Notes: generated by a model from the sequence alone, not told the origin. A stretch of 64,000 nt of DNA from an uncultured Oscillospiraceae bacterium (GCA_910578505.1 CAJTPV010000002.1:99834-163833); one strand, 5' to 3'; shown: positions 17,298-26,318, numbered from the stretch's first letter. A program made the numbers and translations.

Positions 17298-18752
17298 ATG
17301 GTCGGTATCGGCGCGAGACTCAACAAGATCTTTCAAAAGCAGTCCATCACCACAGGGATGTTCGGCGTGCTCTACGGCTCCTGTCTGACAGTGGCGCCGA
17401 TGGTGCTGGTCATCGGCGTGCTGCTGCTGCTGGAGTATCTGCTGGGCTTTGACAGCCTGGACTACTACACCAGGGAGCTGTTTTCCTGCACGATCCTGTA
17501 TATCTTCATCTTCTCCCTGCTGACCGCCTCCCCCTTCAACTCGGTGCTGTCGAAGTACATGCAGGACGCCATCTTCGAGGAGCGGTATCAGGACATTCTG
17601 CCCTGCTATTACTTCGGCCTTGTGCTGAATCTGACCCTGACCTGCCTGCTGGGCATCCCCTTCTGCCTGTGGGAGCACTTTATGGGCGGGGTGCCGGTGG
17701 CGTACGTGTTCACCGGCTTCTGCGGGTACATCTCCCTGACGCTGGTGTTCTACTCCATGCTGTATCTGTCCATCTGCAAGGACTATGGGCGCATCTCCCT
17801 GTTTTTCCTTGTGGGCATGCTCATCAGCTTTATTCTGGCGCTGGTCCTCTACTTCCTGGCCGGCTGGGAGACCACGCGGGCCATGCTGCTGGCGATGACG
17901 GTGGGCTTTTTCCTCATCGCGGTGCTGGAGTACGGCTCCGTCCGGCGGTATTTTGTGGAGAACAGCAGCCGGTTTCTGCCGGTGCTGAAGTACTTCGGGC
18001 GGTACTGGCATCTGGTGGCCATCAACTTTCTGTACACCCTGGGGCTGTATATCCACAACTTTGTCTTCTGGACCACCGACATGCGCATGGTGGTGGCCAA
18101 CAGCTTTGTATGCAACCAGCCCTACGACATGGCCTCCTGTCTGGCCATGTTCACCAACATCTCCGCCACGGTCATTTTTATCGCCCGTGTAGAGATGTAT
18201 TTTCACGAGCGCTATAAGGCCTACTCCGAGGCGGTCATCGGCAGAAAGCTGGCGGACATCCAGAGCACGAAGCGGAAGATGTTCCGGGAGATCGCCAACC
18301 AGCTGCTGGACCTGGCCCGGCTGCAGTTTATCATCTCCGTGGTGGTGTACCTGCTGTTTGTGGTGATCCTGCCCCGCTTCGGGTTCGCGGGCCTGACCAT
18401 GCGCATCTACCCCTGTCTGGCGGCGGGCTACTTTATCCTGTTTCAGATGTACGCGGAGATCCTGTTCCTGTACTACTTCAAGGACATGTGGGGAGCGGTT
18501 TTTACGGCGGCGGGCTTCTGCCTGGTCACCTTCCTGGGCTCCCTGATTGCCGCCCATCTGCCGGATATCTGGTTTGGGATCGGCGTGGTGGCCGGCGCCT
18601 TCGCCGGCTGGTGCGTGGGCTACATGCGCCTGCGCTGGGTGGAGCGGCATATGGAGTATCAGACGTTCTGCCAGGGGCAGCTGATCGCCTGGGGCCGCGG
18701 GGTCCGGCCGTCGAATCTGGTCTACACCAGGGAGGCGGAGACGCAGGCATAG
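17298..18752 (+). CDS. pelG: PelG exopolysaccharide transporter
   Basis: 484 residues with about twelve membrane helices; the N-terminus MVGIGARLNKIFQKQSITT followed by GSCLTVAPMVLVI is the PelG signature. A MATE/flippase-like member of the Pel synthase complex, thought to move the growing chain across the membrane with PelD, PelE and PelF. It sits 16 nt after pelF with a GAGAGGAGG ribosome site. Together with pelD, pelE, the PelA-like gene and pelF it completes the Gram-positive core order. Confidence 0.93.
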   Translation: MVGIGARLNKIFQKQSITTGMFGVLYGSCLTVAPMVLVIGVLLLLEYLLGFDSLDYYTRELFSCTILYIFIFSLLTASPFNSVLSKYMQDAIFEERYQDILPCYYFGLVLNLTLTCLLGIPFCLWEHFMGGVPVAYVFTGFCGYISLTLVFYSMLYLSICKDYGRISLFFLVGMLISFILALVLYFLAGWETTRAMLLAMTVGFFLIAVLEYGSVRRYFVENSSRFLPVLKYFGRYWHLVAINFLYTLGLYIHNFVFWTTDMRMVVANSFVCNQPYDMASCLAMFTNISATVIFIARVEMYFHERYKAYSEAVIGRKLADIQSTKRKMFREIANQLLDLARLQFIISVVVYLLFVVILPRFGFAGLTMRIYPCLAAGYFILFQMYAEILFLYYFKDMWGAVFTAAGFCLVTFLGSLIAAHLPDIWFGIGVVAGAFAGWCVGYMRLRWVERHMEYQTFCQGQLIAWGRGVRPSNLVYTREAETQA

Positions 18753-18784
18753 TAAGGAGCGTCAAAAGAGAGGGGGGGATTGCT

Positions 18785-19195
18785 TTGCGGCTTGCCGCTG
18801 TCATGCGCTGGGCCCTGGTGGGCGTCGGCCTGCTGCTGGTCTATTCCAGCTTCCGGGCCCACGCGGCCAAAAAGATGACGTCGGATCTGGCCACGGCCTG
18901 GTGCCTGGTGGGGATCGTGCTGCTGGTGGTCGGCGTTGTGCCGCCGCTGTCGAGGTGGCTGGATTTGATCTCCGGCTGGACGGGCATCGCGCTGTTCTGT
19001 GTGGGCGCGGTGTGCCTGTGGGCGGCCTTTCGGATCTGTCTGATCCTCTCCCGGCTGGTCACGCAAAATCAGGAATTGGCTATGCAGGTCTCATTGCTGC
19101 TGGGCGCCCAGCAGCATCCGCCGGTCCAACCGGCGGATGATCGGGCGTCCGCGCCGCCGGAGGAGGACCATGAGGAAAGTCTTGTTTGTCATTAA
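18785..19195 (+). CDS. DUF2304 family membrane protein
   Basis: 136 residues from a TTG at 18785, preceded by AGAGAGGGGGG; an ATG at 18803 is the alternative. Three membrane helices separated by short loops and a C-terminal basic/helical end with the QELAMQVSLL motif typical of DUF2304. Proteins of this family usually accompany a GT2 polyprenyl-phosphate glycosyltransferase, and such a gene lies two positions downstream. The role is probably in membrane anchoring or lipid-linked sugar transfer. The end overlaps the next gene by 26 nt. Confidence 0.7.
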   Translation: MRLAAVMRWALVGVGLLLVYSSFRAHAAKKMTSDLATAWCLVGIVLLVVGVVPPLSRWLDLISGWTGIALFCVGAVCLWAAFRICLILSRLVTQNQELAMQVSLLLGAQQHPPVQPADDRASAPPEEDHEESLVCH

Positions 19196-20387
19196 CACGC
19201 TGGGCGTGGGCGGGGCGGAAAAGGCCCTGCTGGAGATGCTGGAGTTCCTGCGGGACCGGGAGCTGTCCATCGACCTGTATGTCCTGCTGGGCCGGGGCGA
19301 GCTGATGGGCCGGGTCCCGGCCCATGTGCGGCTGCTGAACCGCCGGCGGGACTGCGGCTCCGTCTTGGACAAGGCCGGCCGCCGGGCCCTGGCGGCGCGC
19401 TCCGCCGCCTGCTTTTTCCGGTACGGGCACTGGGCGGGCAAGCTGGGCGCGGTGGCCCGGAGCCTGCCGGCCATGGTCCGCCGGGGGCGGCTGCAACCGG
19501 ATAAGCTGCTGTGGCCTGTCATCGCCGCAGGGGCCCGGCGTCCGGAGGAGCCCTACGACGCGGCGGTGGCCTGGGTGGAGGGCGGCTCCGCCTACTTTGT
19601 GGCCCGCCACGTGCGGGCAAAGCGAAAGGTCGCCGTGGTCCACATCGACTATGGGCGCAGCGGCTACACCCGGGCCATGGACGGGGACTGCTGGGCCGCC
19701 TTTCAGCGGATCTTTGTGGTGTCTGAGGAGATCAGGGCCCCTTTTCTGCGCATGCATCCCGCCTGCGCGGAGAAGCTCCGGGTGCTGCCCAATCTGATCG
19801 ACCCGGCGGCCATCCGCCGCCGGAGCGCGGAGCCGGGGGGCTTTGCCGACGGCTGGCAGGGGCCGCGGCTGCTGACCGTGGGGCGGCTGACCTATCAGAA
19901 GGGCTTTGACCTGGCCATCCAGGCCATGCGCATTTTAAAGGACAGGGGCTATGAGGCCCGGTGGTACGTGCTGGGGGAGGGGGAGCTGCGCTCCAGCCTG
20001 GAAAAGCAGATCGCCGCCCTGGGCCTGGAGGAGGATTTTCTGCTGCTGGGCGCGGTGGAAAATCCGTACCCCTACTACGCGCAGGCGGATATCTATGTCC
20101 ATGCCACCCGCTTTGAGGGCCGCAGCATCGCTATACAGGAGGCCCAGAGTCTGGGCCGTCCCATGGTGGTCTCCGACTGCAGCGGCAACCGCCTGCAGGT
20201 GACGGACGGGCAGGACGGGCTGCTGTGCCCGCTGGAGCCGGCGGTCATCGCCCAGGCGGTGGGGGCGCTGCTGGACGACCCGGACCTGCGGCGGCGGCTG
20301 GGCCGCGCCGCGATAGAACGGACGCAGCCGGGCCGGGGGGATGCCGGCGGGCTGCTGGAGGCGCTGACAGGAGGGGATCTGGTATAA
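19170..20387 (+). CDS. GT4 family glycosyltransferase
   Basis: 405 residues from the ATG at 19170 with the AGGAGGACC ribosome site; an upstream in-frame ATG at 19137 lies within the previous gene. The N-terminus LFVINTLGVGGAEKALLEML carries the GGAE acceptor loop, and the C-terminal lobe has GRLTYQKGFDLAIQAM and the EX7E region EGRSIAIQEAQ. Probably decorates or primes the same exopolysaccharide. The donor sugar cannot be told from the sequence. Its TAA stop overlaps the presumed start of the next gene. Confidence 0.88.
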   Translation: MRKVLFVINTLGVGGAEKALLEMLEFLRDRELSIDLYVLLGRGELMGRVPAHVRLLNRRRDCGSVLDKAGRRALAARSAACFFRYGHWAGKLGAVARSLPAMVRRGRLQPDKLLWPVIAAGARRPEEPYDAAVAWVEGGSAYFVARHVRAKRKVAVVHIDYGRSGYTRAMDGDCWAAFQRIFVVSEEIRAPFLRMHPACAEKLRVLPNLIDPAAIRRRSAEPGGFADGWQGPRLLTVGRLTYQKGFDLAIQAMRILKDRGYEARWYVLGEGELRSSLEKQIAALGLEEDFLLLGAVENPYPYYAQADIYVHATRFEGRSIAIQEAQSLGRPMVVSDCSGNRLQVTDGQDGLLCPLEPAVIAQAVGALLDDPDLRRRLGRAAIERTQPGRGDAGGLLEALTGGDLV

Positions 20388-21145
20388 AAAGACATCATCT
20401 TCTCATTATTATCCCCGCCCACAACGAGGAGGCAAACCTCCCCGGCGTGCTGGCGCAGCTGGAGGCGTCCGGCGCGGCGGCAGGGGCGGACGTGCTCATC
20501 ATCAACGACGCCTCGGAGGACCGGACCGGACAGATCATTGCGGAGCGCGGCTTTCAGACGGTGTCCAACGTGTTCTGCCTGGGCTACGGAGGCGCGATCC
20601 AGGTGGGGTATAAGTACGCGGTGCAGGAGGGCTATCAGTACGTCATCCAGATGGACGCGGACGGGCAGCACGACCCGTGCAATATCCCCGTTCTCTACCG
20701 CCGCCTGCTGGAGGAGGACCAGCCGGACATTGTGCTGGGCACCCGGTATATGGCGGGCAGCCGGACCTTCCACCTCTCCCTGTCCAAGCGGCTGGCCCAC
20801 CGGCTGTTCCGCTTCGCCATCCGCCTGGCCACGGGGCAGACCGTCTCCGACCCCACCACCGGGCTGCAGGGGCTGAACCGGCGGGCCTTCTCCTGCTTCG
20901 CCCAGTACGACAATTTTGACACGAAGTATCCGGACGCCAATATGCTCATGCAGATGCTGCTGCTGCGCTACCGGGTGGTGGAGGTGCCCGCGGTGATGCA
21001 CCCGCGGGTGGCGGGCAAGAGCATTCACTCCGGACTGCGGCCCCTGTGGTATACGCTGCGGATGATGTTCAGCATGCTGGCGGTGGTGTTTCGGATCAGG
21101 GTCCTGAAAAGCGGCGTGCCGGCGGACCGGACGGCGGCCGCCTGA
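20384..21145 (+). CDS. GT2 polyprenyl-phosphate-type glycosyltransferase, apparent ATA start
   Basis: 253 residues if started at 20384. Motifs IIIPAHNEEANLP near the N-terminus and QMDADGQHDP (the DxD metal site) place it with dolichyl-phosphate mannosyltransferase-like GT2 enzymes. The nearest in-frame codon at correct spacing from the strong AGGAGGGG site (20369-20376) is ATA. It overlaps the preceding TAA as ATAA, the counterpart of the usual ATGA. No ATG, GTG or TTG start is available without running far into the previous gene. It pairs naturally with the DUF2304 protein. Confidence 0.85.
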   Translation: MKRHHLLIIIPAHNEEANLPGVLAQLEASGAAAGADVLIINDASEDRTGQIIAERGFQTVSNVFCLGYGGAIQVGYKYAVQEGYQYVIQMDADGQHDPCNIPVLYRRLLEEDQPDIVLGTRYMAGSRTFHLSLSKRLAHRLFRFAIRLATGQTVSDPTTGLQGLNRRAFSCFAQYDNFDTKYPDANMLMQMLLLRYRVVEVPAVMHPRVAGKSIHSGLRPLWYTLRMMFSMLAVVFRIRVLKSGVPADRTAAA

Positions 21146-21160
21146 GAGAGGGGTGATTCC

Positions 21161-23467
21161 TTGGATATTGTGAATACGCCATACTGGGTGGGGCAGTATA
21201 TCCTGGTGCTGCTGGGCTATCTGCTCATTGCGTTCGCCTGGCCCCACGTGGTCTTCCAGGAGCACCTGCGGCAAAAATCCCCCATCTACCGGTTCGCGTT
21301 CTGTATCTCCGTGCAGACTGTGCTGATCAATACGGCGGTGCTGGGGCTGGGGCTGCTGCATATCCTGAACCGCTGGACGGTCCGGGCCCTGTTTTACGGC
21401 CTGCCGCTGGCGCTGGTGCTGTGGCGGCTGAACAGGATGAAGGTGGACTCCACCTCCTTTTTTCACCTGGTGCGCATCAGCACCTGTAAGCTGCTGGTCT
21501 ACCGGGGCCTGCGGGCCCTGCGGACAGAGCTGCGGAAGGTGTGGCGGGCCGTCCGGCCCCACTTTGTGGAGTACCTGCTGCTGGGGGGCGTCTGCCTGTA
21601 CTTTCTGCTCTACCTGTCCTGGGGGTCCTTTCAGACCACCAGCTATATTTTCAGTGACCAGTATGTCCACCACTCCTGGCTCTACAGTCTGACCCAGGGG
21701 AAGATTTTTTCCGCCGGTGTTTACCCGGAGGCCATGCACTGCCTGCTCCTGGTCATTCACTGGCTGTTCGGCGTCCCCACCTATTCCCTCATCCTCTTTT
21801 TCGGCAGCGTGGAGGGCGCTGTGTTTGTCATCGCGGCCTACTGTCTGTTCCGGGAGCTGTTTCACAACCGGTACACGCCAATTGCCGCGGTGCTGCTGTT
21901 CGTGCTGTGCAGCAACAGCGACGGGCAGGGCGTAAAGCACGCGCTGGAGGGCATGAGCCGCCTGCAGGCCACGCTGCCCCTGGAGTTCGCCCTGTCCACG
22001 CAGATGCTCTGCGTCCTGTTTCTGATTCGCTACCTGCGGTACGGCAGAGAATATACCGGCGAGGGGAAGCTGAGCGGCTATGTGCTGGGAAATGATCTGC
22101 TGGTGTTCACCATGTCCCTGGCGGCCACCATCGCGGCCCACTTCCACCCGGTCATTGCCACGTTTTTTCTGTGCCTGGGGGTTGCCGCGGCCTACTGTAA
22201 GCGGGTCTTTTCCCGCCGGCGGTTTTTGCCGCTGGCCGCCGCAGCCCTGTCCGCGCTGCTGATCGTGGGGCTGCCCATGGCCGCCGCCTGGGCTGCCGGC
22301 ACCCCGCTCAACAGCTCCCTCTACTGGTCCATCGGGCTGATTACAGGGGACGAGGCGGACGGCGGCGCGGAGAGCGATGCGGACGCCGCCGCCGCGGAGG
22401 AGCAGGAGGACGAGGAGTACACGCCCAGCCTGAAGGAGCGGCTCGTCTACCTGGTCATCTCCTTCCGGGCGGCCTTTTGGAATATGCTGGGCCTGCGCAG
22501 GGGGACATACGTGTACTATCTCACAGGTCCGCTGCTGCTCCTGTACGCTGTCTTCCGGCTGCTGCTGCGGTTCCTGCCGGCCTCGCCGCGGGCGCTGCTG
22601 GACCGGCGGGGGCTGGACGGCTGCTGGCTGGACGGCTACGGGCTGCTGCTGGCAATCCTGCTCTCCATGTTCTTTTTAACCACCCTGCCCTATTTGGGCC
22701 TGCCGTCCCTGACCGAAAACACCCGTGTGTTTACGACGGACCTGATGCTGTACTTCGCGCTCATCACGCTGCCGCTGGATTTCCTGCTGTCCTGCCTCTC
22801 GCTGGCGCTGCGGGGGCCGCTGGTCCACGCCGCGTCCCTGGCCTGCCTTGTCCTGATTGGGAGCTGGGCGGTCAGGCCGGAGAACTACCACGGATATCTG
22901 TACACAACGCTGAGCCGCTACCGGGCGGATGTGGCGGTGGCCAATGACATCGTCCGCAACTATCCCCGGTTCAAGTATACGATCGTGTCGCCCACGGAGG
23001 GGATCTACCACGTCAACCCCTATGGACGCCATGAGGAGCTGCTGAAATTTGTCAAGGAGAGCGCCCAGGAGCGCTATTTTCTCCCCACGGATTTTGTGTT
23101 CATCTTCATTGAGAAAAAGCCCCTCTATTACGCCCAGAACTATTTTTTCTCCGGTCCGTCCTGGCTGGCGCTGGAGAGATATGACATCGGCATCAGCAGC
23201 CAGTCCCCCGCGGTCATAGCAGGGGAGATCTCCTGGGAGACGGCACAGAAAGCGCTGCCCACCAACATCGCCCCCTTCAATCTGTACAAATACCTGAACA
23301 ACCGCTCCATTCTGGAGTCCAGAGGATACTACTGGTGTCAGGCGTTCTCCAAGTTATATCCCCACGAAATGCACGTATACTATGAGGACGACGATTTTGT
23401 CTGCTACTACTTCCAGCAGGAGCCCCACTCGCCCTACAACCTGGCCATTGACTATGAACCGACATGA
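21161..23467 (+). CDS. Large polytopic membrane protein, possible GT-C-like enzyme
   Basis: 768 residues from a TTG at 21161 after GAGAGAGGGG. About a dozen membrane helices fill residues 10-560, broken by a very acidic loop near residue 400 (DEADGGAESDADAAAAEEQ). A soluble C-terminal domain of about 200 residues follows. The layout resembles lipid-linked-sugar GT-C transferases or polymerases. I see no family motif that would settle it, so this is an inference from topology and context. It lies inside the exopolysaccharide operon and overlaps the next gene by 14 nt. Confidence 0.7.
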   Translation: MDIVNTPYWVGQYILVLLGYLLIAFAWPHVVFQEHLRQKSPIYRFAFCISVQTVLINTAVLGLGLLHILNRWTVRALFYGLPLALVLWRLNRMKVDSTSFFHLVRISTCKLLVYRGLRALRTELRKVWRAVRPHFVEYLLLGGVCLYFLLYLSWGSFQTTSYIFSDQYVHHSWLYSLTQGKIFSAGVYPEAMHCLLLVIHWLFGVPTYSLILFFGSVEGAVFVIAAYCLFRELFHNRYTPIAAVLLFVLCSNSDGQGVKHALEGMSRLQATLPLEFALSTQMLCVLFLIRYLRYGREYTGEGKLSGYVLGNDLLVFTMSLAATIAAHFHPVIATFFLCLGVAAAYCKRVFSRRRFLPLAAAALSALLIVGLPMAAAWAAGTPLNSSLYWSIGLITGDEADGGAESDADAAAAEEQEDEEYTPSLKERLVYLVISFRAAFWNMLGLRRGTYVYYLTGPLLLLYAVFRLLLRFLPASPRALLDRRGLDGCWLDGYGLLLAILLSMFFLTTLPYLGLPSLTENTRVFTTDLMLYFALITLPLDFLLSCLSLALRGPLVHAASLACLVLIGSWAVRPENYHGYLYTTLSRYRADVAVANDIVRNYPRFKYTIVSPTEGIYHVNPYGRHEELLKFVKESAQERYFLPTDFVFIFIEKKPLYYAQNYFFSGPSWLALERYDIGISSQSPAVIAGEISWETAQKALPTNIAPFNLYKYLNNRSILESRGYYWCQAFSKLYPHEMHVYYEDDDFVCYYFQQEPHSPYNLAIDYEPT

Positions 23468-24869
23468 ACGAGAGCCCAGCGACCAGCTGCTGCGGATGCT
23501 GCTGCGCTGTATTTTCATCGTTCTCCCCGTCCTATTGATTCTTTTATTCTGCGGAGGTATAATGGAAATGCGGAGAGTTTCCATTGAGACCCAGCCCTTT
23601 ACGGAATCCGCCCGGGAGCTGCGAAACCCCAACCGGGGGTTCTACCACGTCTACCCCGTCCCCATCGCCGATGAGGGGGAGGACTACGGCAAAATGGTCC
23701 GGGAATACTGCCGCTGGGCCCCGGACACCGCCCTGGCGCTGGTGGAAATCAACCTGCAGCACTACCGGGCGGGCGACATCACCCCAGCCGGGCTGGAGAA
23801 CATCGACGCCCTGCTGGCGGCCTGGGCCCAGAGCGACAAGCGGCTCATCGTCCGCTTTCTCTACGACTGGGACGGCGAGAACCTGCTCCATGAGCCGGAG
23901 ACGCTGGACACCGTCCTCCGGCACATGGAGCAGATCGGCCCCCTGCTGCTGCGCCACAGGGACGCCATCTTTACCCTCCAGGGGCTCTTTGTGGGCGACT
24001 GGGGGGAGATGCACCACACCAAATTCAGCTCCGGCGGCGACCTGCGCCGCCTGGCCCAAACGCTGGACCAGGCAGCCGGCGGGGACATGTACCTGGCCGT
24101 GCGCACACCGGCCCAGTGGCGGGAGATCGCGGGGACGGACCGGCAGCTGGCGTCCCGCATGGGGCTGTTCAACGACGGCCTGCTCAGCAGCGGCACCGAC
24201 ATGGGCACCTACGACATGGACGGACAGGGCGATGAGCGGCGCTCGCGGGAGGCTGAGCTGGATTTTCAGCGGGAGCTGTGCACCGGCGTGCCCAACGGCG
24301 GGGAGGTGATTGCAGACAATCCCTACAATGATTTTGACAACGCGGTCCGGGACCTGTCCGCCATGCATATCACCTATCTCAATCAGGACTACGACAAGGC
24401 GGTTTTTGACAAGTGGGCCGCCGCAGAGGTGTCCGGCCAGGGCTGCTTTGACGGTCTGGACGGCCTGTCCTATATCCGGCGCCGCCTGGGGTACCGGCTG
24501 CTGATCACCCAGACAACCGCTGTCCGCCGGCTGCTCCAGCAGCGGCTCGATTTGACGGTGAGCTTTCGCAACGCGGGCTTCGCGCCTCTGTACGCCGCCC
24601 CGGAGCTGACGCTGACCGTGCAAAAAGAGGACGCCAACACGGTGCTCTCCTACCCGGCGGCCCACAGCCTGGAGGACCTGCCCGGCGGGGAGGACGCCGG
24701 AAAAATCGGGACAGCCCAGGTCTCCCTCCCCCTGGAGGGGCTGACAGAGGGGGTCTACCGCCTCTATCTGAACCTGCAGGACCCGGCCTCCGGACAGCCG
24801 GTCCTGCTGGCAAACGAGCAGGACCGGGAGGACAGCGGCTATTTCCTGGGGACCGTTACCGTACGGTAG
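23454..24869 (+). CDS. Membrane-anchored DUF4874/DUF4832 protein (glycosidase-like)
   Basis: 471 residues from the ATG at 23454. A single membrane anchor (LLRCIFIVLPVLLILLFCGG) is followed by the NPNRGFYHVYPV start of DUF4874, a TIM-barrel-like region, and a DUF4832 C-terminal beta domain. Such proteins are predicted to be carbohydrate-active but are uncharacterised. As the last gene of the operon it could be the extracellular hydrolase or modifying enzyme. That would fill the place of the PelA hydrolase domain that the PelA-like protein here lacks. This role is an inference. Confidence 0.75.
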   Translation: MNRHEREPSDQLLRMLLRCIFIVLPVLLILLFCGGIMEMRRVSIETQPFTESARELRNPNRGFYHVYPVPIADEGEDYGKMVREYCRWAPDTALALVEINLQHYRAGDITPAGLENIDALLAAWAQSDKRLIVRFLYDWDGENLLHEPETLDTVLRHMEQIGPLLLRHRDAIFTLQGLFVGDWGEMHHTKFSSGGDLRRLAQTLDQAAGGDMYLAVRTPAQWREIAGTDRQLASRMGLFNDGLLSSGTDMGTYDMDGQGDERRSREAELDFQRELCTGVPNGGEVIADNPYNDFDNAVRDLSAMHITYLNQDYDKAVFDKWAAAEVSGQGCFDGLDGLSYIRRRLGYRLLITQTTAVRRLLQQRLDLTVSFRNAGFAPLYAAPELTLTVQKEDANTVLSYPAAHSLEDLPGGEDAGKIGTAQVSLPLEGLTEGVYRLYLNLQDPASGQPVLLANEQDREDSGYFLGTVTVR

Positions 24870-24907
24870 CGGCGTCCCCTCTGTACTAACGAAAGGAGCG
24901 GTAATCC

Positions 24908-25468
24908 ATGACGCAAAATCTGGAAGAAGTGAAGGAGCAGGCCCGAAAGGCCGCGGCGGAGCTGCTGGAGGCGGCGAATTTGGCGGCGGGCAGCATTCTG
25001 GTGACCGGCTGCTCCTCCTCGGAGATCACCGGCGGGCGCATCGGCAAGGCCTCCAGCCTGGAGACGGCCCAGGCGGTCTTCGGGGGCATCTACCCTTTGC
25101 TGGAGGAGCGGGGCATCTACCTGGCGGCCCAGTGCTGCGAGCATCTGAACCGGGCCCTGATCGTGGAGGCCCGGTGCGCGGAGCGGTACGGCTATGAGCC
25201 GGTCAGCGTCCGGCCCCAGCCCAAGGCGGGGGGCTCCTTCGCCACCGCCGCCTGGGAGGCGTTCCGCCAGCCGGTGGCGGTGGAGCACATCCGGGCCCAC
25301 GCGGGGCTGGACATCGGCGGGACCCTCATCGGGATGCACCTGCGGGACGTGGCGGTACCGGTCCGGCTGAGCCTGGATCATATTGGGTGCGCCATCCTGC
25401 TGTGCGCCAGGACCCGGCCCAAGTTTATCGGCGGCAGCCGGGCCTGCTACGAGGGGGAGAGCCGCTGA
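24908..25468 (+). CDS. TIGR01440 family protein (YwlG-like)
   Basis: 186 residues, the normal family length, with VTGCSSSEITGGRIGKASS near the N-terminus and AQCCEHLNRALI and GLDIGGTLIGMH in the middle. These segments are diagnostic of the UPF0340/TIGR01440 family, whose function is not established. It begins 38 nt after the exopolysaccharide operon without a visible terminator, so it may be partly co-transcribed with it. The ribosome site is GAAAGGAGC. Confidence 0.9.
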   Translation: MTQNLEEVKEQARKAAAELLEAANLAAGSILVTGCSSSEITGGRIGKASSLETAQAVFGGIYPLLEERGIYLAAQCCEHLNRALIVEARCAERYGYEPVSVRPQPKAGGSFATAAWEAFRQPVAVEHIRAHAGLDIGGTLIGMHLRDVAVPVRLSLDHIGCAILLCARTRPKFIGGSRACYEGESR

Positions 25469-25505
25469 GAAGGCCGGCCCGCTGTTTTCCAGTTCTATCC
25501 AGTCA

Positions 25506-25534
25506 TTGACGAAGCCCTGCTTTTGTAGTATACT
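25506..25534 (+). promoter_or_regulatory. Promoter of the NfeD-like gene
   Basis: TTGACG (25506-25511), a 17-nt spacer and TATACT (25529-25534), 70 nt upstream of the gene. Confidence 0.75.
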
Positions 25535-25603
25535 GTCAGCAGAGGCAGTGGGATCGTCTGTTGGAGCTGACGCCCCTTGGGCGTGGAATGGAGGGCCGCA
25601 GAT

Positions 25604-26053
25604 ATGTTAGACGCAATGGTTTGGATTTGGCTGGGCGCGGTAGCCCTGGCGCTGTTTTTGGAGGCTGCCACAATGTCGCTGGTGTCCGTCTGGTTCGCCG
25701 TGGGGGCGCTGGCCGCTGTCTTCGCCGCCTACGGCGGCATGCATGTCACCGGGCAGCTGCTGATTTTTGTGGTCGTGTCTATCGCGGCCTTCTTCACGGT
25801 TCGGCCGCTGACCAGGCGGTTTGTGGACCCCCACATCACCCCCACCAACGCCGACCGCCTGCTGGGGCAGGACGCGAAGGTAACGGAGGAGATCAACAAC
25901 GACCTGCCCTCCGGCACAGTCTATGTGGACGGAAAGACCTGGACCGCCCGCAGCGCCGGCGGCGAGGTGATCCCGGCGGGCGAGCTGGTGGAGGTGGCCT
26001 GGATGGAGGGCGTGAAGCTGTTCGTCCGGCCAAAGGCGGCTGTGGCCGCGTAG
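25604..26053 (+). CDS. NfeD-like membrane protein
   Basis: 149 residues from the ATG at 25604. Two to three N-terminal membrane helices are followed by a C-terminal OB-fold domain of about 60 residues (LLGQDAKVTEEINNDLPSGT onward, ending VEVAWMEGVKLFVRP), the short NfeD architecture. Such proteins usually work with a flotillin/SPFH protein or a membrane protease in membrane quality control. No SPFH partner is adjacent here. The weak GCCGCAGAT before the start suggests modest translation. Confidence 0.85.
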   Translation: MLDAMVWIWLGAVALALFLEAATMSLVSVWFAVGALAAVFAAYGGMHVTGQLLIFVVVSIAAFFTVRPLTRRFVDPHITPTNADRLLGQDAKVTEEINNDLPSGTVYVDGKTWTARSAGGEVIPAGELVEVAWMEGVKLFVRPKAAVAA

Positions 26054-26139
26054 AGAGCATGAAAAAACAGGTTGGTATCCTTCCCGACCGGGCGGGGCAG
26101 ACTAGAGAGGCTGTCAGAGCAAGAAAGGGGAGGAGCCCA

Positions 26140-26307
26140 ATGCGCGAGAAAAAGCGGACCGCGCCGTCCGGCGGGGAGGACCAGGCCATGGACAAGGCGA
26201 TGAACATGACCGCCTGGCAATCCGCCAAGACAGATCCCCAGGGCAGCTGGACCGGTACCCCGGCGGACCCCTATGAGGTCCCGGTGCAGGATGCGGACGA
26301 TCTGTGA
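26140..26307 (+). CDS. Small acidic protein, 55 aa, with conserved C-terminus
   Basis: Chosen start is the ATG at 26140, which has AGGGGAGGAG just upstream. A longer in-frame ATG at 26059 has only a weak site. The C-terminus, ending DPYEVPVQDADDL, has the look of a conserved Clostridia small-protein motif (from memory of similar sequences; not verified). No function is known to me. It follows the NfeD-like gene by 86 nt and is closed by a strong terminator, so the two probably form a unit. Confidence 0.6.
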   Translation: MREKKRTAPSGGEDQAMDKAMNMTAWQSAKTDPQGSWTGTPADPYEVPVQDADDL

Positions 26308-26318
26308 CGCGGCAAACG

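Noticed and set aside
17103-18650. Minus-strand open frame of 515 codons
   Set aside because: Antisense to pelG and the end of pelF; compositionally a shadow.
20093-22147. Minus-strand open frame of 684 codons
   Set aside because: Runs antisense across three confident genes (GT4, GT2, membrane protein), with low-complexity His/Gln/Gly composition.
22370-22420. Acidic repetitive stretch as a tandem repeat
   Set aside because: It is a single Asp/Glu/Ala-rich cytoplasmic or outer loop of the membrane protein, without a repeating unit.
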